Both the position numbers and the translations under genes were made by a program. The notes beneath the pieces are model-generated. The model saw only the letters and a program-made list of their open reading frames with translations, did no database searches and was not told the DNA's origin. Of a stretch of 41,073 nt of DNA, positions 28,736 through 37,094 are shown one piece after another. The stretch lies in NCBI GenBank assembly GCA_001816455.1, contig MHCB01000009.1, forward strand, positions 1 to 41,073. The letters run 5' to 3'. Numbering within the stretch: position 1 is the first letter of the stretch; each line of letters opens with the position of its first letter. Source of the stretch: Candidatus Blackburnbacteria bacterium RIFCSPHIGHO2_12_FULL_44_25. GTDB taxonomy: Bacteria > Patescibacteriota > Microgenomatia > UBA8517 > UBA10165.

Positions 28736-29002
28736 ATGCGCATAGTCACAATATCTTCCAAAAATCAGATTACTCTTCCTAAAAAAGATCTCGATGAGTT
28801 AGCAATCAAACCCTCGAGCAAGTTGATAGTCGAAAAACAAAAGGGCGGCTTTTTTCTAAGGCCTGTTAAGGGTTCAATTGTCCATGAGCTAGCAGGATCC
28901 CTAAAGCCATACGTTGATCCCAAAAAACTTGGTGTTCCTTTTGAAAAAGTGATGAAGGAAACGATAAAAATTGTCACAAAGGACCTCGCAGAAAACCATT
29001 AA
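28736..29002 (+). CDS. AbrB/MazE-type antitoxin
   Basis: MRIVTISSKNQITLPKKDLDELAIKPSSKLIVEKQKGGFFLRPV; promoter TTGACA-17-TAGATT and 6 nt to ATG. Confidence 0.82.
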   Translation: MRIVTISSKNQITLPKKDLDELAIKPSSKLIVEKQKGGFFLRPVKGSIVHELAGSLKPYVDPKKLGVPFEKVMKETIKIVTKDLAENH

Positions 29003-29381
29003 AAAAGCCTACTTAGACACCAACTTCATTCTACGACTTTCTCTGGAAGACATAGAAAGTCAATATCTTGAGGCAAAAGAGACGCTCAGCGATGTAGAAA
29101 AAGGTAATACCGAAGCCCATTTATCGCTTCTTGTAGTCAATGAGTTTTGTTGGATTAGCGAGAATTATTATAACGTTCCTAGGAAAAAATATATCCCTTG
29201 GCTTATGAAATTTTTACTACTTGATAAAGTAAAAATTGTTGAGGTTAAAAAGGATTTAACAATAAAGGTCTTGAAACTAATGTTAAAGAAGAACTTGGAT
29301 CTTACAGATCTTTACTTATACACCACTCGAGGCAACAAAACCTTGCTTACGTTCGACAAAAAACTTAAAAAGTTACTTTAG
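28971..29381 (+). CDS. PIN-domain toxin
   Basis: AYLDTNFILRLSLEDI...VNEFCWI...LDLTDLYLYTTRGNKTLLTFDKKL. Confidence 0.8.
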   Translation: MSQRTSQKTIKKAYLDTNFILRLSLEDIESQYLEAKETLSDVEKGNTEAHLSLLVVNEFCWISENYYNVPRKKYIPWLMKFLLLDKVKIVEVKKDLTIKVLKLMLKKNLDLTDLYLYTTRGNKTLLTFDKKLKKLL

Positions 29382-29546
29382 CTTCTGTGTTTCCTTGTGC
29401 TCAGTAGCGCGTCTACAGTACTTGCAGTATTTCTTCAATACAAGTTTTTCCTCTGTGTTAGTTTTGTTTTTCTCGGTTATATAATTTTGAGATTTACAAA
29501 CAGAGCAAACAAGCCCAAAAAGTTGTCGAGCGCCTTTCTTAGCCAT
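29373..29546 (-). CDS. rpmG: 50S ribosomal protein L33
   Basis: MAKKGARQLFGLVCSVCKSQNYITEKNKTNTEEKLVLKKYCKYCRRATEHKE. Confidence 0.93.
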   Translation of the reverse strand: MAKKGARQLFGLVCSVCKSQNYITEKNKTNTEEKLVLKKYCKYCRRATEHKETQKLK

Positions 29547-29652
29547 CAGGAGCAAAGTATACCTAAAAATGTCATTGCGAGCAAACGAAGTGAGCGCGGC
29601 AATCCACAAAGACTTACCTCAGAGCCACAGTTTTCTGCTACAATAAGGCGTT

Positions 29653-29726
29653 GCCGAGGTAGCTCAGTGGCCTAGAGCAGCGGTTTTGTAACCCGCAGGT
29701 CGGTGGTTCAAATCCACTCCTCGGCT
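29653..29726 (+). tRNA. tRNA-Thr (TGT)
   Basis: GCCGAGG/CCTCGGC acceptor, TTTGTAA anticodon loop, GGTTCAAATCC T-arm. Confidence 0.95.
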
Positions 29727-29731
29727 CACGT

Positions 29732-29817
29732 GGCGCGGTAGCGAAGTGGTCAAACGCAGTTGACTGTAAATCAACCGGCATACGCCTTCGGGGGTTCGAG
29801 TCCCTCCCGCGCCACCA
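29732..29817 (+). tRNA. tRNA-Tyr (GTA), CCA encoded
   Basis: GGCGCGG/CCGCGCC acceptor, CTGTAAA anticodon loop, long variable arm, GGTTCGAGTCC T-arm. Confidence 0.96.
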
Positions 29818-29820
29818 AAT

Positions 29821-29892
29821 GCCGACATGGCTCAATGGTAAAGCATCCCCTTGGTAAGGGGAAGATCGTGAGTTCGATTCTCACTGTCGGCT
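29821..29892 (+). tRNA. tRNA-Thr (GGT)
   Basis: GCCGACA/TGTCGGC acceptor, TTGGTAA anticodon loop, AGTTCGATTCT T-arm. Confidence 0.96.
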
Positions 29893-30096
29893 CTAGATTG
29901 TGGATTCAATGGCGCTCCTCGTCATATACGATAAAGTCCACTTTAATACGAGGTAAGCCATATCGGTCTGCTGACCGTTATTCCCACCTTGGGCTCAAGA
30001 ATTCAAAGTTCACAGAACTCAAGGTTCCTCCTGGATTCCTACGGCGCTCCTCGCTATACAAACAAAGTTCACAAAGTGCAGCGTATAATACGCACC

Positions 30097-30624
30097 ATGA
30101 GTCCAGAAATGGGTAAAGGAAGTGCAGAAAGATCATTGGAGAGACCCGAACACATTATTTGTGAAGATTGTGGTCGGAGGTTTAACCTACTTCACAGATC
30201 TCACTTAAGAGTTCACGGGTACACTTCCCAGGCAGAATATAGGCAAACGCATAAGATAGACGGAGATGTTCCCCTAAACTCTAAAAGCTATTCGGATTTA
30301 AGAAGGAATATACAAAAACAGCCAGAAAACGCTCAAAGAAGTAGTGAAATGGGAATAAATTGGGGGCTTAGACGAAGGGTAACTTTAGCATTACTAGAAA
30401 GACAGAATCTTTATACACCTAAACGTGCTTCTGAGATTACTCAAATCCCTTTGCAAACAATCCATTCCGCAATAGGAAGGAAAGCTCTGCCATCTATACA
30501 GCTTTGTTTACTTATATCCACAAATAATAGCCTAGCCAACGGAGGTGGAATCGTTAAAGCAGTTACTTTAGAAGATATGTCGGAGTTTGCCCAATCACAT
30601 AGGCCAAAGTATCCTAGAAACTAA
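30097..30624 (+). CDS. MucR/Ros-like zinc-finger transcriptional regulator
   Basis: IICEDCGRRFNLLHRSHLRVHGYTSQAEYRQTHKI; TATAAT ends 7 nt before ATG. Confidence 0.7.
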   Translation: MSPEMGKGSAERSLERPEHIICEDCGRRFNLLHRSHLRVHGYTSQAEYRQTHKIDGDVPLNSKSYSDLRRNIQKQPENAQRSSEMGINWGLRRRVTLALLERQNLYTPKRASEITQIPLQTIHSAIGRKALPSIQLCLLISTNNSLANGGGIVKAVTLEDMSEFAQSHRPKYPRN

Positions 30625-30742
30625 AGAGGTTAGGCTCGCTACTACCAACGGGTCTGTGTGCTATTATCCTCATCCCCGCGAGCCCTTCTTGCAAACCCCC
30701 TAAAACCAGAGTACATTTTAACTAATGGGTCCCGTCAGGTAC

Positions 30743-30771
30743 TTGACTTTAAGACCAGAATATAGTACTAT
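30743..30771 (+). promoter_or_regulatory. promoter TTGACT-17-TACTAT
   Basis: Hexamers 30743-30748 and 30766-30771. Confidence 0.55.
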
Positions 30772-30789
30772 AGGTTCAGTTTGTAGTAA

Positions 30790-30819
30790 AGTGCACAGAT
30801 TGTAGTGCACTCCTTTTTT
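30790..30819 (+). terminator. intrinsic terminator about 15 nt after the predicted TSS
   Basis: AGTGCAC-agattgt-AGTGCACT then CCTTTTTT. Confidence 0.7.
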
Positions 30820-30920
30820 GCATATTTTTCAATACTTGTGCAAAAAAGCTTTACTGTTGCGTAGTTTCCTAAACGAAGCATACAGCAAGGTTCCGAAACG
30901 AAAGTTTCGGGTTCTTATCC
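30813..30920 (+). ncRNA. conserved structured RNA element, copy A
   Basis: CTTTTTTGCA/TGCAAAAAAG; CTGT-TGCGTA-GTTTC..GAAGC-AT-ACAG; CAAGGTTC-hairpin-GGTTCTTATCC; matches copy B with compensatory changes. Confidence 0.65.
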
Positions 30921-30957
30921 GTAGCCCTTTAGCAAAAAATTAGGAAGGAGAAATCGG

Positions 30958-31290
30958 ATGGCAGCAACAGAGACAGGCAAACACACTACGATACGGTGCA
31001 CAGTGTGTGTGTGCGACGTCGACACGGCCACAGCCCCACACCGATCTCATCGCGAGACAGTACACTCCGGCGAAATAGATCTCTCGCTCACCGAATGCCC
31101 CAAATGCGGCCTAGTGCTCGTCGCAGAGGTGCTGCTACCAAAACAGGGTCCGCTTGTTCTTGTCGCCCACCCAAATACGGGCGTACACGCGGTACCAGTC
31201 GACTGGCTCGAGGGTTGGGAGGCCAACGGTTTCCGCCAAGCAACGCCCCTAGAAGCCCTCGGCTGGTATCAGGAGCGAAGTCCCGGCTAA
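30958..31290 (+). CDS. small cysteine-rich (zinc-ribbon-like) protein, orphan
   Basis: GGAAGGAG SD; CTVC and CPKC motifs; branched terminator at 31323-31382. Confidence 0.55.
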   Translation: MAATETGKHTTIRCTVCVCDVDTATAPHRSHRETVHSGEIDLSLTECPKCGLVLVAEVLLPKQGPLVLVAHPNTGVHAVPVDWLEGWEANGFRQATPLEALGWYQERSPG

Positions 31291-31322
31291 ACCAGTGGGT
31301 AGCTTCCTGCTCCAGCAACCTT

Positions 31323-31382
31323 AGCCCCCCGCCACACGACGCACCAAAAGTGCATTCAACAAATCGTGTCGCGGGGGGCTTT
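31323..31382 (+). terminator. long stem terminator
   Basis: AGCCCCCCGC.ACACGA / TCGTGT.GCGGGGGGCT with inner GCAC-CAAAA-GTGC, then TTT. Confidence 0.7.
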
Positions 31383-31446
31383 CCATTTGATCCGCCCCAC
31401 CCAATGTCTAATGTCCAACCTCTAATCTCCATGTTAAAATACAGAC

Positions 31447-32562
31447 ATACCCAAAAATATATTCGTCGCCCTAGTCTCCTTAATTTGTCTTATCCTTGCT
31501 GGAGTAATCGGCTGGCAACTAGCCAAAAGTCCCAACTCAAACCCTCTTATCCCCCAAAAAGTCAAAGAACGGGCAAGACCCCTTGATAGATACTCGTTTG
31601 ACGCACTTTCCCAAAGAAACTGGGAACCGGTAGAAATAAAAATCGAAAGCCCAATAGATCGTACTTTTCCTTCAATAAAAAAACCATACAACTTCACCTC
31701 GCATGTATTCTCAATAGTAGTCGACGGCAAACGCGTCACCGGCCAACTAAATCTTCCACTCCAACCTCCAACCTCACGGTCAGAGCGCGTACACCTCCAA
31801 CCTCCTTCTTATCCAATAATCCTCATGTTCCGCGGCTGGCTCCCTCAAGAAAACTATCAAACCGGCGACGGCACAAAAAATGCAGCAGCAGTCTTTGCCC
31901 AAAACGGATTCATAACTCTCGCTCCGGACTTCTTAGACTACGGAGGCTCAGACCCCCGTGATCCCGACGAAATCACAGGACGCCTTGAATCCTATCCAAT
32001 CGCCCTCACTCTCCTAAAATCCGCCGAAAATCTTAAACTCGTCTGCGCCTCTGAGGTATGCCCCCCAATGTCCAATGTCCCCGCTTCGACCGCAAAGCGA
32101 GGCGAGCAACCTCCAACCTCAGTATTTTTATATGGTCATTCAAACGGCGGCCATTTAGCACTCGCAGCCTTAGAAATTTCGAAAAAACCCATACCCACAG
32201 TCCTTTGGGCCCCAGTTTCCAAACCCTGGCCTTTCTCAACTTTGTTTTTCTCAGACGAAACAGACGACAAAGGAAAAACGCAAAGAAAAATGCTCGCAAA
32301 ATTTGAAGAAAACTACGATGTGTTCAAGTACTCTATTGACAATTACTTTGACCAAATTACTGCCCCTATACAACTCCACCAAGGAACCCAAGATCCAGCA
32401 GTTCCTTACGCGTGGTCTGATTCTTTCTATAAAACCCTAAAAGAAAAAGACAAAGATATAACTTACTTCAAATACCCCGGAAACAATCACGACCTTGCCC
32501 AATCTTGGAATTTAGCAATCACCCGTTCCCTCACTTTCTTCCAAAAACACCTAGCAGAATAA
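31447..32562 (+). CDS. alpha/beta hydrolase (prolyl oligopeptidase/dienelactone hydrolase-like)
   Basis: Track ORF starts internally at 31825. Frame is open upstream to TAA 31435 with a TM segment (IFVALVSLICLILAGVIGWQLA). LYGHSNGG nucleophile elbow, GNNHDL histidine. Confidence 0.75.
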   Translation: MPKNIFVALVSLICLILAGVIGWQLAKSPNSNPLIPQKVKERARPLDRYSFDALSQRNWEPVEIKIESPIDRTFPSIKKPYNFTSHVFSIVVDGKRVTGQLNLPLQPPTSRSERVHLQPPSYPIILMFRGWLPQENYQTGDGTKNAAAVFAQNGFITLAPDFLDYGGSDPRDPDEITGRLESYPIALTLLKSAENLKLVCASEVCPPMSNVPASTAKRGEQPPTSVFLYGHSNGGHLALAALEISKKPIPTVLWAPVSKPWPFSTLFFSDETDDKGKTQRKMLAKFEENYDVFKYSIDNYFDQITAPIQLHQGTQDPAVPYAWSDSFYKTLKEKDKDITYFKYPGNNHDLAQSWNLAITRSLTFFQKHLAE

Positions 32563-32662
32563 ACAGTAAAACCCATAGCACTTGAAAACTTCACTTTTTG
32601 TGTTAAACTATAAGTCGACAGAAAAATTGTTTTCTGGCACGTTGGCAGCAAAGGAGAAGGAC

Positions 32663-33097
32663 ATGGCCAAGCTGGTGGTTCACGGCGAGAGCGGAAGAAA
32701 CAGTGGAAACTTCGGACGGGTGATGTTCGAAGAGGCCCTTCGGGCCGGAGCAACACACTTCCAGCTATCGGGTTCACGTCTGCTCATCAAGGTTGAAGAC
32801 GAAAGGGTGCGCATAGCCTACCACCAGTACTGGAAAAACCCCGTGGCGGGAAACCCTTTCCCGATCGACGCCTGGGTGGAAAACCGAGTGGGTCTCGCAT
32901 ATTTTCGCCAGGCTCTTCACCAGCACAAGTTCGTCCGACGGGCCTGGGAACTGTCCAGGTTTGGGCAAGAGACAAACCAATACGGTTGGCAAGGCCGTAT
33001 GTTTCCACCGCCCGGAGCAATCACCGTCTACAGTTGGGAAAGGGGCCTCATTCCCAGGGAGATCCTAGCCTGGTGGGACCCACCCAACACCGAATAA
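32663..33097 (+). CDS. hypothetical protein, orphan
   Basis: MAKLVVHGESGRNSGNFGRVMFEEALRAG; AAGGAGAAGG SD. Confidence 0.55.
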   Translation: MAKLVVHGESGRNSGNFGRVMFEEALRAGATHFQLSGSRLLIKVEDERVRIAYHQYWKNPVAGNPFPIDAWVENRVGLAYFRQALHQHKFVRRAWELSRFGQETNQYGWQGRMFPPPGAITVYSWERGLIPREILAWWDPPNTE

Positions 33098-33117
33098 CCC
33101 AAGCCCCCTCTGCCCAC

Positions 33118-33165
33118 TGCACCGCAAGACCAACCCCTCAGGGTTCTCAAAAATCTTGCGGTGCA
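33118..33165. terminator. 12-bp stem hairpin between convergent genes
   Basis: TGCACCGCAAGA/TCTTGCGGTGCA with inner AACCC-CTCA-GGGTT. Confidence 0.6.
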
Positions 33166-33171
33166 CAACTT

Positions 33172-34209
33172 TCAAGTCCGAGTAGCCAATCCAGCCTCTA
33201 CCGTCAAATCGTTCAAGTTTTTAGCTGCCTCCTTAACAATACCCCTAGGATCCTTCCCCCCGTCTATTCTCCGATAAACAGAACCTGCAAACCGCGCCTC
33301 ATCTTCGGTTATGCTCGGAACGTCACCCATAACACTCTCCGACTGAAACGCACGAACAATAGCCTGAGCAATCGCTAGATTACTCCGAGCATCTGCCACT
33401 CTTTCTTGCAATGACCTTGTAACGGGAGTCTCTACAGGGGACACCCCCGCCTTCTCCCTTAGCCGATCCAGATCATCAACGTTACCCGCTGCCTGATTGT
33501 AGGAATTGTACCAGAAAGAGCTATCTCCAACTCTCTCCCGATAATTATCCACCATCCGAAGAACTCCTCTTGCCTCCTCGGAGGAAAGATTTTGGTTACC
33601 AGCAATGCGCACAACATTAAAAACCTTCCACTGAAGCTCTCTTAGGTCATCATGCGAAAGACCACTTTCAATCTGACCTTGAACATTAACCACTTCATCT
33701 AAAACTACGGTTTTAACAGCAGGACCTTCCGGAAAACCCAGAGCAAAAATATTTTCAAACAAAAGACCATCCAAACGAACAGCAGCATCCCCATACCTGC
33801 CTATACTCCTCCCAGACAATCCTCTGTTAGGCAAAACCTCCGCAGAACCAGTCTTAATTCTGTTTAAGGCCGGGTTCACTATCACACTTCCAGCAGCGTC
33901 ACCACCAATGATTGCCTTAGCAAGAAAAACGGGAAGAGTCGCCGAAACCTCCTCCTTCCAACCTTCCTCAGTCGTAGGCCATACCTCGGGCCTGATCCCT
34001 GCAGCCTCAAACAACAAATTCCTCATACCCAAATCTCCGCTAATTTCGTCAACCACCCGACCAAAAGCATTAGGGTCCCTTTCGAAGACTCCTACCTGCT
34101 CCGCCAGACCAGCCATTTGCGCCTTCTGCATTTTATCCCGAATACTCTGAAAACCCGCATCGCGAGCACGCACAAACGGATCGTTATTCCCACCACCAGA
34201 TTCATTCAT
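33172..34209 (-). CDS. hypothetical protein
   Basis: 345-aa intact ORF. Confidence 0.6.
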   Translation of the reverse strand: MNESGGGNNDPFVRARDAGFQSIRDKMQKAQMAGLAEQVGVFERDPNAFGRVVDEISGDLGMRNLLFEAAGIRPEVWPTTEEGWKEEVSATLPVFLAKAIIGGDAAGSVIVNPALNRIKTGSAEVLPNRGLSGRSIGRYGDAAVRLDGLLFENIFALGFPEGPAVKTVVLDEVVNVQGQIESGLSHDDLRELQWKVFNVVRIAGNQNLSSEEARGVLRMVDNYRERVGDSSFWYNSYNQAAGNVDDLDRLREKAGVSPVETPVTRSLQERVADARSNLAIAQAIVRAFQSESVMGDVPSITEDEARFAGSVYRRIDGGKDPRGIVKEAAKNLNDLTVEAGLATRT

Positions 34210-34452
34210 AACCCATATTAGTAAAGACCACCTCCATATGTCAACATTAAAAAGCTCTCAAGTTTTCTTGGGTTCTACTATGACATTCTCCCCGCCATTA
34301 GATGGCGGGGTTTCTCCTCTAAAGGAGAACGACATATCAGAATCCATTTCATCCCCGCTAAGCGGGGTTTTTTGGGTTCTGCTATAATAGAAACAGTTAC
34401 ATGTTACATCTAACTTGTTACGATTTTGAAAGGGGGTCGAATAATTACTTAT

Positions 34453-34653
34453 ATGGTAGTAGTCAAAGCAAAACCAGGCGAATCCATGGATCGCTTGATC
34501 CAACGATTCCGAAAAAGAATAATTCAATCTGGAGTTTTATTGGAATATCGTGAGCGCGAACGCCACAAAACCCAAGCTGAAAAACGAAAAGAAAACAAAT
34601 ACAGAGTAGCCCACCTTCGGGAGATTCAAAAAAAGTATCCTAAGGACCAATAA
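34453..34653 (+). CDS. rpsU: 30S ribosomal protein S21
   Basis: MVVVKAKPGESMDRLIQRFRKRIIQSGVLLEYRERERHKTQAEKRKEN. Confidence 0.88.
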   Translation: MVVVKAKPGESMDRLIQRFRKRIIQSGVLLEYRERERHKTQAEKRKENKYRVAHLREIQKKYPKDQ

Positions 34654-34667
34654 TTTCTTCGGGTATC

Positions 34668-35395
34668 TCAAGACTTTCCATCAACCAGTTTTCTGACAAA
34701 CCGTTTCCTATGTAACCGCGTTGGTCCCCAACGTCGAATGGCGGTTTGGTGCTCGCGCGTCCCATATCCCTTATTCCTTTCCCACCCATACTTCGATCCT
34801 GCAAAACCAGATACCGTCTGGTATCTGGCAAGGCTAGACATTAAGTTGTCACGATAAACTTTCGCAATAATTGACGCAGCAGCAATCGATATTGATTTTT
34901 GATCTCCCTTTATGATCGCCAACTGATTCTTACGCCTCAACCCTCGCGTATAAGGAACATAAAATGCATCCACAAGCAAAAAATCTACTATCCGATGTCT
35001 ACTATCTAATGTCAGCTTCCGATTGCACTCCGTTATCGCCCTTCTAAACGCCAACCTCGTCGCGGAAACAATCCCATGTTTATTGATAAAAGATACCGGC
35101 GCCTCGCCAATTCCCCAACCCAAACAGTTTTCCTTAATCCACGAATCAGCCTTCCTTCTCTGCGCAGGGCCTAACTTCTTCGAGTCATTAATAATGACAC
35201 CCAAATCAGCCCGATTTACAACGCCTTTTAAGGCGACCCCTTGTACGGATCGATTCTTCGAGCTTTTTGGGACAAAGATAACTGCCCCCGCAACAACTGG
35301 CCCCGCCAATGCCCCCCTTCCAACCTCATCCGCCCCGGCAACAAACCTAAAACCCTTTTTTCAAACGAAAAATCCGGCAATTTCTTCCCTTTCAT
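34668..35395 (-). CDS. rnhB: ribonuclease HII with apparent frameshift near the N terminus
   Basis: FVAGADEVGRGALAGPVVAGAV, DSKKLGPAQR, LLVDAFYVP, GDQKSISIAAASIIAKVYRD. The DEVGRG start region lies upstream of the track ORF and is one base out of frame with ATG 35395. Confidence 0.85.
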
Positions 35396-35415
35396 CTCTG
35401 CTACAATATCAATAT

Positions 35416-35646
35416 ATGAAAACTTACACCTACCGCATGATTATCGAACCCGATGAAAAAGGCTACCATGGCTTTGTTCCCCTCTTGCGTGGCGTTCACA
35501 CAATAGGAAAAACTATCGAGGAAACAAAAAAAAGCCTTGAAGAAGCAATCCGATGCCATATAGAAGGTCTCTTAAAAGACAAAGAAAGAATCCCCCAGGA
35601 AGAAAACGCCGTAGAAATAGTCCACACCCTCACAATAAGTGCCTAA
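35416..35646 (+). CDS. hicB: HicB-family antitoxin
   Basis: MKTYTYRMIIEPDEKGYHGFVPLLRGVHTIGKTIEETKKSLEEAIRCHIEGL. Confidence 0.88.
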   Translation: MKTYTYRMIIEPDEKGYHGFVPLLRGVHTIGKTIEETKKSLEEAIRCHIEGLLKDKERIPQEENAVEIVHTLTISA

Positions 35647-35869
35647 ACTTCCTATTGTAAAAGCAAACAAACTCGTCAGAACACTCCTCAAACTAGGCTT
35701 TTATAAACACCACCAAACAGGAAGCCACCTTCAACTTAAACATCCAGACGGAAGAAGAACTACAATTCCATACCATGCTGCAAAAGAAATTCGCCGCGGA
35801 ACACTAAAATCTATCTTAGATGACGTCAACCTCTCAGTAGAAGAATTTACCAAAGCGCTTAAGAAATAA
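35639..35869 (+). CDS. hicA: HicA-family toxin
   Basis: VKANKLVRTLLKLGFYKHHQTGSHLQLKHPDGRRTTIPYHAAKEIRRGTLKSILDD. Confidence 0.92.
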   Translation: MPKLPIVKANKLVRTLLKLGFYKHHQTGSHLQLKHPDGRRTTIPYHAAKEIRRGTLKSILDDVNLSVEEFTKALKK

Positions 35870-35902
35870 CCCCTAGCGTCCTAGCGCCCCCTGTCAGAAC
35901 GC

Positions 35903-36835
35903 CTACACCTTCAACTTCCGAAGATACTCCCTAAACTCTTCCCCAATCTCCAGATGCCTCAATCCAAGTTCAACAACAGTCTTCATATACCCCAATTTTG
36001 ATCCACAATCATGATATTCAGCATTCAAAATTTCCTGTGCATAAACCTCTTTCCCTTGCGACAACATAACATTCAACCCATCAACATAGACCAACTCTTG
36101 TCCGTCCTTCAAACCTCCAGCAGCCCGTTTTAAAGCAGGAAAAATATCAGGGGTAAAAATAAAACCCGCCAAAGTTGCCAAATTCGAAGGCGCATTTCCA
36201 ATCCCTGGCTTCTCAATAATCTTATCTACCTTCATTAAGCCTCCCCCCAATTCCTCCCCGGAAGCATACCCGTACTTTAATGTGTCTTCCTCTTTATCTG
36301 TCCTCAAACCCCCCAAAATCGTCGCCCCAGTTTTCTCGTATGCGGAAAGTAGCTGCTCTGTACATGATAAAGGTTTCGCCGCCATAAGAACCTCGCCTTC
36401 GGCGAGAACCTTGTGATTCCCTTCGGTCGTCATAAACTCATCTCCCCAAAAAACAACAAACGGCTCGTCTCCAACAACAGCCTGGGCAGTCAAAATCGCG
36501 TCTCCGTTTCCTCGCGCTTCCTTTTGCCGAACATATATAAACTCAGCTAAGCTCGAGATTCTTCTCATCTCAGAAAGCTGCTTTTCTTTCCCCGCAGCAG
36601 CAAGTTTTGCCTCCAATTCAAAATGTGTGTCAAAGTGGTCCTCAATTGCCCTTTTATGCCAACCGGTAATCAGAATTATCTGCTCGATTCCAGCATCAAC
36701 CGCATTCTCAACAACATACTGAACAATCGGCTTATCAACCAAAGGCAACATCTCCTTAGGCATCGCCTTCGTTTGAGGCAAAAACCTCGTCCCAAACCCC
36801 GCCACCGGTATAACGGCTTTTCTGATTTTCTTCAT
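35903..36835 (-). CDS. galU: UTP-glucose-1-phosphate uridylyltransferase
   Basis: KAVIPVAGFGTRFLPQTKAMPKEMLPLVDKPIVQYVVENAVDAGIEQIILITG. Confidence 0.95.
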   Translation of the reverse strand: MKKIRKAVIPVAGFGTRFLPQTKAMPKEMLPLVDKPIVQYVVENAVDAGIEQIILITGWHKRAIEDHFDTHFELEAKLAAAGKEKQLSEMRRISSLAEFIYVRQKEARGNGDAILTAQAVVGDEPFVVFWGDEFMTTEGNHKVLAEGEVLMAAKPLSCTEQLLSAYEKTGATILGGLRTDKEEDTLKYGYASGEELGGGLMKVDKIIEKPGIGNAPSNLATLAGFIFTPDIFPALKRAAGGLKDGQELVYVDGLNVMLSQGKEVYAQEILNAEYHDCGSKLGYMKTVVELGLRHLEIGEEFREYLRKLKV

Positions 36836-36985
36836 GTCTTTTGAGTCTACTCTCCCTCAAACTATTTCTGCAACAGTTCCAATATCCAATGTCTAAGGTC
36901 GGCATCAAATACCCCATAACCTCCTCTACCCGCCTCTCCACCTCTACTCTCTACAACCCATAGCCTACCTACTTCCTACAGGTTA

Positions 36986-37058
36986 TTGACAACTCTAAAA
37001 TATACCTGGTATACTTACCAAGTTGATTGAAAAACGCCTCGGAACCCCGAGGTTTTTT
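36986..37058 (+). promoter_or_regulatory. promoter plus immediate terminator mini-unit 1
   Basis: TTGACA (36986)-18-TATACT (37010); CCTCGG-aac-CCCGAGG then TTTTTTTATTTTT. Confidence 0.65.
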
Positions 37059-37094
37059 TATTTTTCCGCCCAGCACCCCAATCCCCCATAGTAT

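Noticed and set aside
29565-29605. ATTGCGAGC...GCGGCAATCC repeat near rpmG
   Set aside because: Recognisable common dispersed palindrome type; single copy seen here, not obviously functional.
29638-29835. 65-aa minus ORF WWRGRDSNPRRRMPVDLQSTAFDHFATAPRE
   Set aside because: Classic spurious translation antisense to the tRNA-Thr/tRNA-Tyr genes.
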